This document shows, in pieces, positions 16,176 to 24,231 of a stretch of DNA of 64,000 nucleotides. The number at the start of each line of letters is the position of its first letter. Position 1 is the stretch's first letter. This stretch comes from GCA-003244245 sp963823755 (GTDB taxonomy: Bacteria > Actinomycetota > Actinomycetes > Mycobacteriales > Pseudonocardiaceae). The DNA is taken from contig CAWGMP010000007.1 in NCBI GenBank assembly GCA_963823755.1, positions 186,001-250,000 of the forward strand, given 5' to 3'. Under the pieces are notes generated by a model that worked only from the letters and a program-made list of their open reading frames with translations, was not told where the DNA came from and made no database searches. Both the position numbers and the translations under genes were made by a program.

Positions 16176-16763
16176 TCACCCGGTGGTGCGGCGAAAGCAG
16201 CCGACGAGATGGTCATCGACCATTCCGGTGGCCTGCATGAGCGCATGGCAGGTGACGGGACCGACAAAGGTGAAACCACGGCGCCGCAGCGTGCGAGCCA
16301 TCGCCTCGGACTCGCGGGTCCGGGCCGCCACGTCGGCCACAGTGTGCGGCGCCGCCCGCCCAGCGGGGTCGGGCGCGTAGGACCACAGTAGGGCGTCCAG
16401 ATCCTCGCCCAGTTCGGTGACCGCTCTGGCGTTGCGCACCGTCGCCTCGATCTTGGCTCGGTTGCGGACGATGCCCGCGTCGGTGAGGAGACGGGTGATG
16501 TCGTCGTCGGTGAACGCGGCGACCATAGCTGGGCGGAAGCCGGCGAAGGCGCGCCGGAAGGCGTCCCGCTTACGCAGGATCGTCAGCCAGGACAGGCCCG
16601 ACTGGAACGCCTCCAAGCTGAGCCGCTCGAACAGGGCGACCTCGCCGTGCACCGGCACCCCCCATTCGTGGTCGTGGTAGTCGCAGTAATCAGGGGCCGA
16701 GCCCGCCCACGGGCAGCGCAGCCGGCCGTCCGTGCCGGCCGCAGGACCGGTTCCCGGGTTCAT
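16176..16763 (-). CDS. tag: DNA-3-methyladenine glycosylase I
   Basis: About 195 residues. Tag removes 3-methyladenine from alkylated DNA. Hallmarks are RCPWAGSAPDYCDYHDHEWG, LFERLSLEAFQSGLSWLTIL, RKRDAFRRAFAGF and FVGPVTCHALMQATGMVDDH. The zinc ligands typical of Tag (N-terminal Cys and His, C-terminal His and Cys) are present, for example C in RCPW and the final VGCFRR. The start overlaps the SRPBCC stop by 4 nt. Confidence 0.95.
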   Translation of the reverse strand: MNPGTGPAAGTDGRLRCPWAGSAPDYCDYHDHEWGVPVHGEVALFERLSLEAFQSGLSWLTILRKRDAFRRAFAGFRPAMVAAFTDDDITRLLTDAGIVRNRAKIEATVRNARAVTELGEDLDALLWSYAPDPAGRAAPHTVADVAARTRESEAMARTLRRRGFTFVGPVTCHALMQATGMVDDHLVGCFRRTTG

Positions 16764-17203
16764 CGCGGGTAGCTCCGGCAGAAGTCGGCGAAGCGGTCCA
16801 GCGACCGGCGTAGACCCCAGCCGAAAACCGGGCGGACCAGCGGCCAGGCCAGTTCGCCCAACACCCCGAGCGGCAGCTCCAGCTGCTCAGTCCACTCGAA
16901 GGTGGCGGCCTCGCCGCCGTGTGGCTGCACCGCGAAGATGCCGGTGCCCCGCACCACCCGTCCGAGGTGGCGCATCTCGCATCGCGCCGGTGCTTCCCAG
17001 ACGGTGATCTGCATGCTGTCGGTGACCCCGATCCCGCGAATTCCCGTGACGGCCTCCAGCTGGGAGCCGACCGAGCGGCCATCGCCGCGACGGACCCGCA
17101 CGGTGGTGCCGAGCATCCACTCGCCTTGGCGCTCCCAATCGGTGGCGGCCGCGAACACCGTTTCCGGTGGCGCGTTGACGTCGACTCGCATGGTCAGGTT
17201 CAC
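16760..17203 (-). CDS. SRPBCC-family (polyketide cyclase/START-like) protein
   Basis: About 147 residues. The pattern MRVDVNAPPETVFAAATDWE near the start and WTEQLELPLGVLGELAWPL with VRPVFGWGLRRSLDRFADF near the end are typical of SRPBCC ligand-binding proteins in actinobacteria. No enzyme activity can be inferred. It overlaps tag by 4 nt and the DivIVA-like gene by 4 nt, so the three are probably one transcript. Confidence 0.8.
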   Translation of the reverse strand: MNLTMRVDVNAPPETVFAAATDWERQGEWMLGTTVRVRRGDGRSVGSQLEAVTGIRGIGVTDSMQITVWEAPARCEMRHLGRVVRGTGIFAVQPHGGEAATFEWTEQLELPLGVLGELAWPLVRPVFGWGLRRSLDRFADFCRSYPR

Positions 17204-17490
17204 CGCTGCGCCTCCAGTTCGGCTAGCCGGGCGCGCAGCGCGTCGAGTTCAGTCGCGGCTCGATGCAAGGCCCAATCCACTTCAGACATCCGGTACCCAC
17301 GCAGCACCTGGGAGAACCGGATGGCGCGGACGTCGTCGCCGGCGATCGGTCCGTCCGGCAGCCAGGTCGGGGTCGCATCCAGCGGCAGTGCGGCCAGCTC
17401 TTCGCCCCGACCGAAGACCAGCGAGGCGACTAAGAACACTACTGCGGCCACCACCACCGCGACGATAAGATAGATCAGCACAGTGCCCAC
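17200..17490 (-). CDS. DivIVA-domain membrane protein (Rv1209-like)
   Basis: About 96 residues. One N-terminal transmembrane helix (VLIYLIVAVVVAAVVFLVAS) is followed by a short linker and a DivIVA-like segment, IRFSQVLRGYRMSEVDWALH, with a predicted coiled coil at the end (RAATELDALRARLAELEAQR). It follows gpgS as in mycobacteria. GTG 17490 or GTG 17481 could be the start; the frame continues upstream only through sequence belonging to gpgS. Confidence 0.8.
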   Translation of the reverse strand: MGTVLIYLIVAVVVAAVVFLVASLVFGRGEELAALPLDATPTWLPDGPIAGDDVRAIRFSQVLRGYRMSEVDWALHRAATELDALRARLAELEAQR

Positions 17491-17509
17491 GTGCCCGATC
17501 GTGACACGT

Positions 17510-18336
17510 TCAGGCTGGGCGTGCGGCGAGCACCTCGCGCATCGGCGGCCGGTCGGCCACCAGCACCCCGCTCTCGGTGGGGATGAAGCGCGCGCCGAGC
17601 TGCACGAACTGGGTGATGCCCACGGTCCCGGTGCCTCGACCACCCCACAGCGGGGCAATACTGCACCGAGGATCTGCCGGGACATCACGCCGAGCTCGAG
17701 CAACGAGCGGTTTCGGTGCCTGCGCACTCCGAGGTTCACCTGAGCCAGCCCGTCGAGCCCGTAGTGGGTTATGCGCGTCGAGCAGCAATCCGACCTCCAC
17801 GCCGTATCCGGCGGCGAAGGGCACCGCCTCCAGTGACCAGCTGAACCCGTTGCCCCCGGCGCCGAGGGCGCAGCAGCAACGGCCCGTGCAGCGCGGGCAC
17901 GAACCCGTGGTCGAAGTCGATCAGGTCGGAGTCGATGAAGACCAGCAAATCACCCGAGGTGGCCGCCAGGGAACGCCAGAGCACCTCCCCCTTCCCGGGC
18001 CACGGCTCCAACTCGGGTAACACATCAACTCGGGTAACACATCAACTCGGGTAACACATCGCTGCGGTGCACCACGCGGACGCTTGCCTCGCGGGCCACC
18101 TCAGCGGTCCGGTCGGTGCACCCGGAGTCCATCACCACCAACTCGTCGACCAATCCCCCGACCAACGGTCGCAGCTCGGCGACCAGTGCGCCTACCGTCG
18201 CCTGTTCGTTCAGCGCGGGCAGCACCACACTGACCGTCCGACCCTGCTTGGCCGCGACGAGCTGCTCAACGGTCCACGGCACGCTCTGCACGGTGGCTTC
18301 GCTGAACCACCGGCGGGCCTGCGGGAGCAGGGCCAC
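17510..18336 (-). pseudogene. gpgS: glucosyl-3-phosphoglycerate synthase, decayed
   Basis: Pieces of GpgS appear in order in three frames. The N-terminus has TVSVVLPALNEQATVGALVA and ELVVMDSGCTDRTAEVA, then stops inside a 17-bp triplication. The next frame has PGKGEVLWRSLAATSGDLLV with the DSD motif FIDSDLIDF. About 75-100 residues are then missing compared with mycobacterial GpgS, which has ~324. A third frame gives PFAAGYGVEVGLLLD, another frame VNLGVRRHRNRSLLELGVM, and the end is ITQFVQLG ... DRPPM. At least three frame changes plus an internal deletion make a functional product very unlikely. GpgS normally starts methylglucose lipopolysaccharide synthesis from GDP- or UDP-glucose and 3-phosphoglycerate. 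Confidence 0.85.
18010..18060. repeat. 17-bp exact triplication within gpgS
   Basis: Three perfect copies of AACTCGGGTAACACATC (complement of GATGTGTTACCCGAGTT). One copy keeps the GpgS frame (DVLPEL-EPWPGKGE); three copies add 34 bp and cause a stop (DVLPEL-MCYPS). One, four or seven copies would be in frame. Confidence 0.97.
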
Positions 18337-18343
18337 GCCTCGC

Positions 18344-19138
18344 TCAATGAGAGTCCTGCCAGGCTTGATAGGATTCGCCGACTAGCCGGACTACCTCGTT
18401 GATGTCGTCAGTGACGTGCAGCAAGCCGAGCTCGGCGACACGGAGCTTGCCCTGCGCCGCCACGGTGTCGGTCAGCCACGAGTATAGCCCGCCCCAGTAG
18501 GGCCGTCCGAACAGGACGACGGGGAACTTGGTGACCTTCATGTTCTGCACCAGGGTGAGAGCCTCGAACAGCTCGTCCAGGGTGCCGAATCCACCGGGTA
18601 GGCACACGAAGGCCTGGGCGTACTTGATGAACATGGTCTTGCGGGTGAAGAAGTATCGGAAGTTGATGCCGAGGTCGACCCAGGGGTTGAGGCCCTGCTC
18701 GAAGGGCAACTCGATGCCCAGCCCCACCGACAGTCCGCCTGCCTCGGACGCCCCTCGGTTGACCGCCTCCATGGTGCCGGGACCACCACCGGTGATCACC
18801 GCGAAACCGGCGTCGGCGAGCGCGGCGCCCAGTGCGCGACCGGTGGCGTACTCCGGATGGTCCCGGTGGGTACGCGCCGAGCCGAAGACGGTCACCGCAC
18901 GGGGCATCTCAGCGAGCGCCCCGAAACCCTCGACGAACTCAGCTTGGATACGCAACACCCGCCACGGGTCGGTGTGCACCCAGTCACTGGGGCCCCGCGA
19001 GTCGAGCAACCGCTGATCCGCGGTGGTCGCCTCGTAGCTGCGGTCGCGCCGCAGCACTACCGGCCCGCGCTGCTTCTCCCGGGGTTGCCGCTCGTCTCCC
19101 CCGTTCCCACTGGATCCCTGCCATCCATGCACGGCCAT
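18344..19138 (-). CDS. LOG-family protein (TIGR00730, Rv1205-like)
   Basis: About 264 residues. The lysine-decarboxylase-like/LOG motifs are VITGGGPGTMEAVNRGASEA and FVCLPGGFGTLDELFEALTL (PGGxGTxxE). LOG proteins are cytokinin riboside 5'-monophosphate phosphoribohydrolases; Rv1205 in M. tuberculosis has been linked to cytokinin production. The N-terminal ~65 residues are an actinobacterial extension. ATG 19138 is the likely start, though no good ribosome site is visible. It ends 7 bp before the decayed gpgS. Confidence 0.88.
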   Translation of the reverse strand: MAVHGWQGSSGNGGDERQPREKQRGPVVLRRDRSYEATTADQRLLDSRGPSDWVHTDPWRVLRIQAEFVEGFGALAEMPRAVTVFGSARTHRDHPEYATGRALGAALADAGFAVITGGGPGTMEAVNRGASEAGGLSVGLGIELPFEQGLNPWVDLGINFRYFFTRKTMFIKYAQAFVCLPGGFGTLDELFEALTLVQNMKVTKFPVVLFGRPYWGGLYSWLTDTVAAQGKLRVAELGLLHVTDDINEVVRLVGESYQAWQDSH

Positions 19139-19189
19139 AGGCGCCAGCCTAGTCACCCACATTAGTTACACCTGCGCGCGCGACCCCGC

Positions 19190-19253
19190 CCCGATAAGGA
19201 GACATATCGGGGCTATCGACCGCCTGGCTGCCCCGATATGTCTCCTTATCGGG
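19190..19253. repeat. long hairpin element, copy C
   Basis: Perfect 23-bp arms (19190-19212 and 19231-19253) extending by one more pair inward. The core GGAGACATATCGGGG matches copies A and B, but the outer stem is CCCGATAA/TTATCGGG and the loop is unrelated, so the pairing rather than the sequence is conserved. It contains the dapE stop codon and separates dapE from the LOG gene downstream. Confidence 0.93.
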
Positions 19254-20310
19254 AGGTGAGGTAGCGGCGCAGCAACTCGGTGCAGGCGGTGATCTGGTCG
19301 GTGTGTACGTGCTCCTCGCGGGTGTGCGCGAGGTTGGGGTCACCAGGTCCGAAGTTCAGCGCGGGGATCCCCAATGCGGCGAAGCGGGACACGTCCGTCC
19401 AGCCGTACTTCGCTACCGGGGCGGCTCCGGTGGTGGCCAGGAACTGCCGGGCCGCCGGCGCGTCCAGACCAGGGAGCGCGCCGGAGGCACCGTCGGTGAA
19501 CTCGAGCTCGAACCCCTCGAACACTTCGCGGACGTGCTGCTGGGCGTCGGGCAGCGAGCGGTCCGGAGCGAACCGGAAGTTGACCGAGACCTCGCACGCG
19601 TCGGGCACCACGTTGCCGGCGACTCCGCCGCAGATGCCCACCGCCTGCAGGCCTTCCCGGTAGGTACACCCATCGATTGCGACACCGCGCGGCCGGTAGC
19701 CGGCCAGCCGAGCCAACACGTCACCGGCAGCGTGGATCGCATTGTCCCCCAGCCACGACCGGGCACTGTGCGCCCGGCGTCCGGCCGTGCGCACAGCAAC
19801 CCGCAGGGTGCCTTGACAGCCCGCTTCGACCAGGCCGCTGGTGGGCTCGCCGAGAATCGCCAACTGCGCCGCCAGCCACTCGGGATGGTCTCGCTCGATC
19901 CGTCCCAGCCCGTTGCGGGCCCCCTCGACCTCCTCGCAGTCGTAGAGCACCACGGTCAGGTCACACACCGGCTCTGGCACCGTGGCCGCGAGATGCAGGA
20001 TCATCGCGTCACCGGACTTCATGTCTGAGGTACCGCAACCGTAGAGCAGGTCGCCGCTGCGCCGGCTGGGTAGATTTCCTGCGATCGGAACGGTATCCAG
20101 GTGCCCCGCCAGCAGCACCCGCTGCGAGCGACCCAGGTCGGTGCGGGCCAGCACGGTATTACCCGAGCGCAGCACCCGCAGATGCGGCGCCTGAACAGCC
20201 AACGCCCGCTGCACCGCATCGGCCAGCGTGTCCTCCTCCCCCGACACGCTGGGCACGTCCACCAGGGCGACGGTCAACTCCACCGGGTCTGCGAGCAGGT
20301 TCAAGTCCAC
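19246..20310 (-). CDS. dapE: succinyl-diaminopimelate desuccinylase
   Basis: About 354 residues, peptidase family M20. DapE hydrolyses N-succinyl-LL-diaminopimelate in lysine and cell wall synthesis. Metal-binding motifs are VLLAGHLDTVPIAGN, YGCGTSDMKSGDAMILHLA and VLYDCEEVEGARNGLG, with ILGEPTSGLVEAGCQGTLRV and a late GWTDVSRFAALGIPALNFGP. GTG 20310 (VDLNLL) starts the homology. It is divergent from dapD. The final residues (TSR) and the stop lie within hairpin copy C. Confidence 0.94.
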   Translation of the reverse strand: MDLNLLADPVELTVALVDVPSVSGEEDTLADAVQRALAVQAPHLRVLRSGNTVLARTDLGRSQRVLLAGHLDTVPIAGNLPSRRSGDLLYGCGTSDMKSGDAMILHLAATVPEPVCDLTVVLYDCEEVEGARNGLGRIERDHPEWLAAQLAILGEPTSGLVEAGCQGTLRVAVRTAGRRAHSARSWLGDNAIHAAGDVLARLAGYRPRGVAIDGCTYREGLQAVGICGGVAGNVVPDACEVSVNFRFAPDRSLPDAQQHVREVFEGFELEFTDGASGALPGLDAPAARQFLATTGAAPVAKYGWTDVSRFAALGIPALNFGPGDPNLAHTREEHVHTDQITACTELLRRYLTSR

Positions 20311-20412
20311 AGTGTGACGGTATCGGCCGCGCCGTCCGTCCACTGCTCGGCCACCGGACTGCGCGACAAGTCCCCAGCCACGCTCGCAGCCGGGGCACTA
20401 CCGTGGTCTGTC

Positions 20413-21393
20413 GTGAACCACCCGCAGATCGACTCCGCGCACGGCCTGGGGCTGGCGACCTTCACGCACGCCGGCGTCATGCTGGACACCTGGTTCCCGA
20501 ACCCGACACCGGGCCTGCCCCCCAGTTCCGGAACCCACGGCGCCGGCACTGCGCGAGTAACACCGGAGGATGCGCCCGAGGAGTTCGCCGCGCTGCTCGG
20601 GCCGGATCCAGCGCGCGGTGTCGAGCTGATGGCGGTGCGCACCACCATCGTGGACCTGCAGGCCCCTCCGGTGGACGCGCACGACGTCTACCTGCGCCTG
20701 CACCTGCTGTCGCATCGTCTGGTGACCCCGCGCAGTATCAACCTCGACGGGGTATTCGGGCTGCTGCCCAACGTGGTGTGGACCAGTTTCGGGCCATGCC
20801 CGGTGGCGGACTTCGAGGCCACCCGCATGCGGATGCGCCGGCTCGGCCCGGTCACCGTCCACGGCGTGGACAAGTTCCCGCGGATGGTCGACTACGTGGT
20901 GCCCTCGGGGGTCCGGATAGGTGATGCGGATCGGGTGCGGCTGGGCGCTCACCTGGCCGCCGGCACCACGGTGATGCACGAGGGGTTCGTCAACTTCAAC
21001 GCCGGCACACTCGGCACGTCGATGGTGGAGGGCCGGATCTCGGCCGGGGTCGTCGTCGGCGCCGACTCCGATCTGGGCGGTGGCTCGTCGGTCATGGGCA
21101 TGCTGTCCGGCGGCGGTAAGGAGCAGATCTCGGTCGGTCGGCGCTGCCTGGTCGGCGCGAACGCCGGGATCGGTATCTCGCTGGGCGACGATTGCGTGGT
21201 GGAGGCCGGCCTCTATGTCACCGCAGGAACCAAGGTGGCCTTAGCCGATGGCACAGTGGTGAAGGCCCGCGACCTGTCCGGGGCAGATGGGGTGCTGTTT
21301 CGCCGCGACTCCACGACAGGCGCAGTTCACGCGGTGCACCGCGCGGGTACAGCTGGTATCGGGCTCAACGCCATGCTGCACGCCAATGAATGA
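20413..21393 (+). CDS. dapD: 2,3,4,5-tetrahydropyridine-2,6-dicarboxylate N-succinyltransferase
   Basis: About 326 residues, the actinobacterial DapD (Rv1201c type). It adds succinyl from succinyl-CoA to tetrahydrodipicolinate. The C-terminal half is a left-handed beta helix of hexapeptide repeats: RVRLGAHLAAGTTVMHEGF, VNFNAGTLGTSMVEGRIS and SDLGGGSSVMGMLSGGGKE, QISVGRRCLVGANAGIGISL. GTG 20413 (VNHPQIDSAHG) follows the divergent gap from dapE and starts where homologues start. Confidence 0.95.
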   Translation: MNHPQIDSAHGLGLATFTHAGVMLDTWFPNPTPGLPPSSGTHGAGTARVTPEDAPEEFAALLGPDPARGVELMAVRTTIVDLQAPPVDAHDVYLRLHLLSHRLVTPRSINLDGVFGLLPNVVWTSFGPCPVADFEATRMRMRRLGPVTVHGVDKFPRMVDYVVPSGVRIGDADRVRLGAHLAAGTTVMHEGFVNFNAGTLGTSMVEGRISAGVVVGADSDLGGGSSVMGMLSGGGKEQISVGRRCLVGANAGIGISLGDDCVVEAGLYVTAGTKVALADGTVVKARDLSGADGVLFRRDSTTGAVHAVHRAGTAGIGLNAMLHANE

Positions 21394-21444
21394 CAGCAGT
21401 CTCCTACCAGCCTCCGAACAGCGCAGACGGGGTCGCGCCCACCG

Positions 21445-22560
21445 TTACCGCCGCGGCAGCAGACCCAGCCGCCGTACCGCGGCGTCAATCCGCTCATCCG
21501 TCGCGGTCAGTCCGACTCGGATGTGTCGCGTGCCGGAGGGACCGTAGAAGTCGCCGGGGGCGACGAGCACGCCGACCGCGGCCAGCCGAGCCACGGTGTC
21601 CCAGCACGGCTCGTCCGCGGTGCACCACAGGTACAGCCCACCCGCCGACCGTCCCACCCGCAAGCCGGCCCGGTCCAACGCGGCCCGCACCAACTCCCGG
21701 CGCCTGGCATACCGGTCACGCTGCTGCGCAACGTGCGTGTCGTCGGACAGCGCCGCCACCATCGCCTGCTGCACCGGCCGGGGGACGATCATCCCGGCGT
21801 GCTTTCGCACTGCGAGCAGGTCGGCGACCAGACCGGGATCACCGGCCACGAAACCAGCCCGGTAACCGGCCAGGTTGGACGACTTGGACAGTGAGTGCAC
21901 CGCCAGCACCCCGCTGTGATCCCCATCGCACACCTGCGTGTGCAGCACCGAGACCGGCTGCGCCTCCCAGCCGAGCGCGAGGTAGCACTCGTCGGAGGCC
22001 ACCACAGCACCGATCTCCCTGGCCTGACGCACCGCGGTGGCGAGCACACCGGCGGGCGCGATGTCACCGGTGGGGTTGCTCGGCGAGTTCAGCCAGCGCA
22101 GCCGGGTGCCCGGGGTCGCGGGTTCGTCGTCGGCGAGCCGCACGGCGGTCGCACCGGCCAGCCGCGCGCCGACCTCGTAGGTGGGATAGGCCAGTTGCGG
22201 CAGCGCGACGACATCACCGGGGCCGAGCCCGAGCAGCGTCGGTAACCAGGCGACCAGCTCTTTGGAACCCATCGTCGGCAGCACCGCCTCGGCCGGCACA
22301 CCGGTCACGCCATACCGTCGCGCCAGCGCCGCGACGGCGGCCTCACGAAGCGCCGGCGTGCCATGCGTGGCCGGATAGCCGGGCAGCGCCGACACCGACT
22401 GCAGCGCCTCTTGCAGTACAGCGGGTACCGGGTCCACCGGGGTACCGACCGACAGGTCGACCACACCGCCCGGATACTCGCCGGCGCGCTGGGCTGCGCC
22501 GGCGAGGCTGTCCCAGGGAAAGTCGGGGAGGCCCAGGCGCACGGGGGCGCCCGAGGTCAT
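21445..22560 (-). CDS. dapC: N-succinyldiaminopimelate aminotransferase
   Basis: About 371 residues, a fold-type I PLP aminotransferase. The PLP lysine is in VHSLSKSSNLAGYRAGFVAG; WLNSPSNPTGDIAP and VASDECYLALGWE are the usual cofactor-binding segments. Together with dapD and dapE it gives three steps of the succinylase branch of diaminopimelate synthesis in one neighbourhood. It ends convergent with dapD and begins 7 bp after fdxC. Confidence 0.9.
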   Translation of the reverse strand: MTSGAPVRLGLPDFPWDSLAGAAQRAGEYPGGVVDLSVGTPVDPVPAVLQEALQSVSALPGYPATHGTPALREAAVAALARRYGVTGVPAEAVLPTMGSKELVAWLPTLLGLGPGDVVALPQLAYPTYEVGARLAGATAVRLADDEPATPGTRLRWLNSPSNPTGDIAPAGVLATAVRQAREIGAVVASDECYLALGWEAQPVSVLHTQVCDGDHSGVLAVHSLSKSSNLAGYRAGFVAGDPGLVADLLAVRKHAGMIVPRPVQQAMVAALSDDTHVAQQRDRYARRRELVRAALDRAGLRVGRSAGGLYLWCTADEPCWDTVARLAAVGVLVAPGDFYGPSGTRHIRVGLTATDERIDAAVRRLGLLPRR

Positions 22561-22567
22561 CTGCCCG

Positions 22568-22891
22568 TCACTCCTCGTTCTGCGGTGGGAGGTCGGCGAT
22601 CAGCGGCGGGTCGTCGTTGACCGCGCCCACCTTCGACGCTCCGCCGGGCGAGCCCAGCTCGACGAAGAAGTCGGCATTGGCCTTGGTGTAGTCCTTCCAC
22701 TGCTCCGGGACGTCGTCTTCGTAGTAGATGGCCTCCACCGGGCAGACGGGCTCACAGGCACCGCAGTCGACGCACTCGTCGGGCTGGATGTAGAGCATCC
22801 GACCGCCCTCGTAGATGCAGTCCACAGGGCATTCCTCAATGCACGATCTGTCCATGACGTCCACGCAGGGCTCTGCGATCACATATGTCAC
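22568..22891 (-). CDS. fdxC: seven-iron ferredoxin FdxC
   Basis: About 107 residues. The cluster ligands are in VTYVIAEPCVDVMDRSCIEE, CPVDCIYEGGRMLYIQPDEC and VDCGACEPVCPVEAIYYED: a [3Fe-4S]/[4Fe-4S] ferredoxin with the conserved acidic tail EQWKDYTKANADFF. GTG 22891 has AGGAG seven bases upstream; the longer frame lacks homology. The pairing with dapC matches mycobacteria (Rv1177-Rv1178). Confidence 0.95.
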   Translation of the reverse strand: MTYVIAEPCVDVMDRSCIEECPVDCIYEGGRMLYIQPDECVDCGACEPVCPVEAIYYEDDVPEQWKDYTKANADFFVELGSPGGASKVGAVNDDPPLIADLPPQNEE

Positions 22892-22987
22892 GGGGTTTCT
22901 CCTGCTCCTCACTCGCGGTACCCAGATCGGGCCGTCTACCTGCACAGTATCTACATCTACTCCGGTGGCGACCAACGACCCCGGCAC

Positions 22988-23341
22988 TCACAGGCGGGCG
23001 AACGCTCGACCCAGCATCACTGCGGCCGGGAGCAGCCCGCCGACCAGTAGCAGGGCCGGGCGCAAGTCCGCAGGAAGCAGAACGTCACCGCCCGGTCCGG
23101 CGACACCGAGCACACCGAGCGTGAGCACCCAGACCACCAGCGGGATCGCAGCCGCCGATCGGGGGCCGCCCAGCTGTGCCGCGCTGCGCACCAACCATGG
23201 CGTGCTCACCACCGCGAGCAGGATCGTGATCGGAAACGGCATCGCTCCCACCCGCAGCGGCAGGTACAGCAGCTCCACTGCGGCCAGCGCGACGGCGTCG
23301 AACACCAGCACGACCAGAGTGATGCGAGCAACCCAGCTCAC
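22988..23341 (-). CDS. small integral membrane protein (Rv1171-like)
   Basis: About 117 residues with four hydrophobic segments (ITLVVLVFDAVALAAVELLY, FPITILLAVVSTPWL, IPLVVWVLTLGVLGVAG, LLLVGGLLPAAVMLG). No domain of known function is recognised. GTG 23341 overlaps the mshB stop (GTGA), the same arrangement as the mycobacterial mshB neighbour, so it is read with mshB. Confidence 0.75.
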   Translation of the reverse strand: MSWVARITLVVLVFDAVALAAVELLYLPLRVGAMPFPITILLAVVSTPWLVRSAAQLGGPRSAAAIPLVVWVLTLGVLGVAGPGGDVLLPADLRPALLLVGGLLPAAVMLGRAFARL

Positions 23342-24231
23342 TGCTGCATCCTGCTGGACCCCACCACCGGGCCTGGCAGGCCGCCGAACAGGTCGTCGTG
23401 CGAGCCCGCCGCCGGGCCGCGCACGAGGGTGAGGTACTCGGTGTCGAACACCGACCGGGCCACCCCGTCGGACAGTGTGAACGCAGCGTCGGCGCCTGCA
23501 GTCCACACCCTGATCTGGGTTGTGTGGGCACGCATCGCCGCGAGCACGGCGCTACGGTGCGCGGTGACGTCCAGGGCGGTGGTCACATCCGCATCGTCCA
23601 CTGCGGGCAGCCCGAAGGGTTCCGGCAGGGGGAAGGGCAGCCCTGGCATCGCCCGCAGTGCGGCGATCCCGTCAGCCACCGCCGACACCGGATGCACCAC
23701 CCAGAACACCCGGGCCACCGCGGGTATCCGAGGTGTCGCAGCCATCGTCACCAGGTGGGCCCGGACGTGATCAGGATGCCCGTAGCCGCCGTCCGGGCCA
23801 TAGGTCACCACGACCTGGGGGCGCACCTGTTCCAGCACCTCGACTAGCGCGCCGACCTGCTCGTCGAGCGCCCCGGCGGCGAATGCCCGCGGATGCAGGT
23901 CTGCCGGCGTGCTCGCCCTGGCACCGGGTTGCGCGACCATGCCCGAATCGCGCCACCGGCCGATCCCGCCGAGAAACCGCTGGTCGGTGACACCGAGTGC
24001 GACACAGGCCGCCCGCAGCTCGGCCACCCGGTAGCCACCGAGCTGGTCGGCCCGATCGGCGGCCAGGCCGCGTAGCTCGCCGGTGAGCACTTCACCCTGC
24101 TCACCCAGCGTGCACGTGACCAGCGTCACCCCGACGCCCGCCGCGGCGTAACGGGCGATCATCCCGCCGGTCCATAACGTCTCGTCGTCAGGATGGGCAT
24201 GCACCACCAGCAACCTGCGCGGTGCGTTCAC
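23338..24231 (-). CDS. mshB: mycothiol deacetylase (GlcNAc-Ins deacetylase)
   Basis: About 297 residues, PIG-L/LmbE family. MshB removes acetyl from GlcNAc-inositol in mycothiol synthesis. The zinc site is visible as LLVVHAHPDDETLWTGGMIA and the later GPDGGYGHPDHVRAH; GVGVTLVTCTLGEQGEVL is also typical. GTG 24231 overlaps the upstream ABC ATPase stop by 4 nt (GTGA); the longer frame to 24345 is within that gene. Translational coupling to a peptide transporter operon is notable. Confidence 0.94.
   Translation of the reverse strand: MNAPRRLLVVHAHPDDETLWTGGMIARYAAAGVGVTLVTCTLGEQGEVLTGELRGLAADRADQLGGYRVAELRAACVALGVTDQRFLGGIGRWRDSGMVAQPGARASTPADLHPRAFAAGALDEQVGALVEVLEQVRPQVVVTYGPDGGYGHPDHVRAHLVTMAATPRIPAVARVFWVVHPVSAVADGIAALRAMPGLPFPLPEPFGLPAVDDADVTTALDVTAHRSAVLAAMRAHTTQIRVWTAGADAAFTLSDGVARSVFDTEYLTLVRGPAAGSHDDLFGGLPGPVVGSSRMQQ

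Noticed and set aside
18010..18060. Phase-variable gpgS
   Set aside because: The 17-bp triplication could switch the frame, but the rest of the gene has a deletion and more frame changes, so no copy number would restore it.
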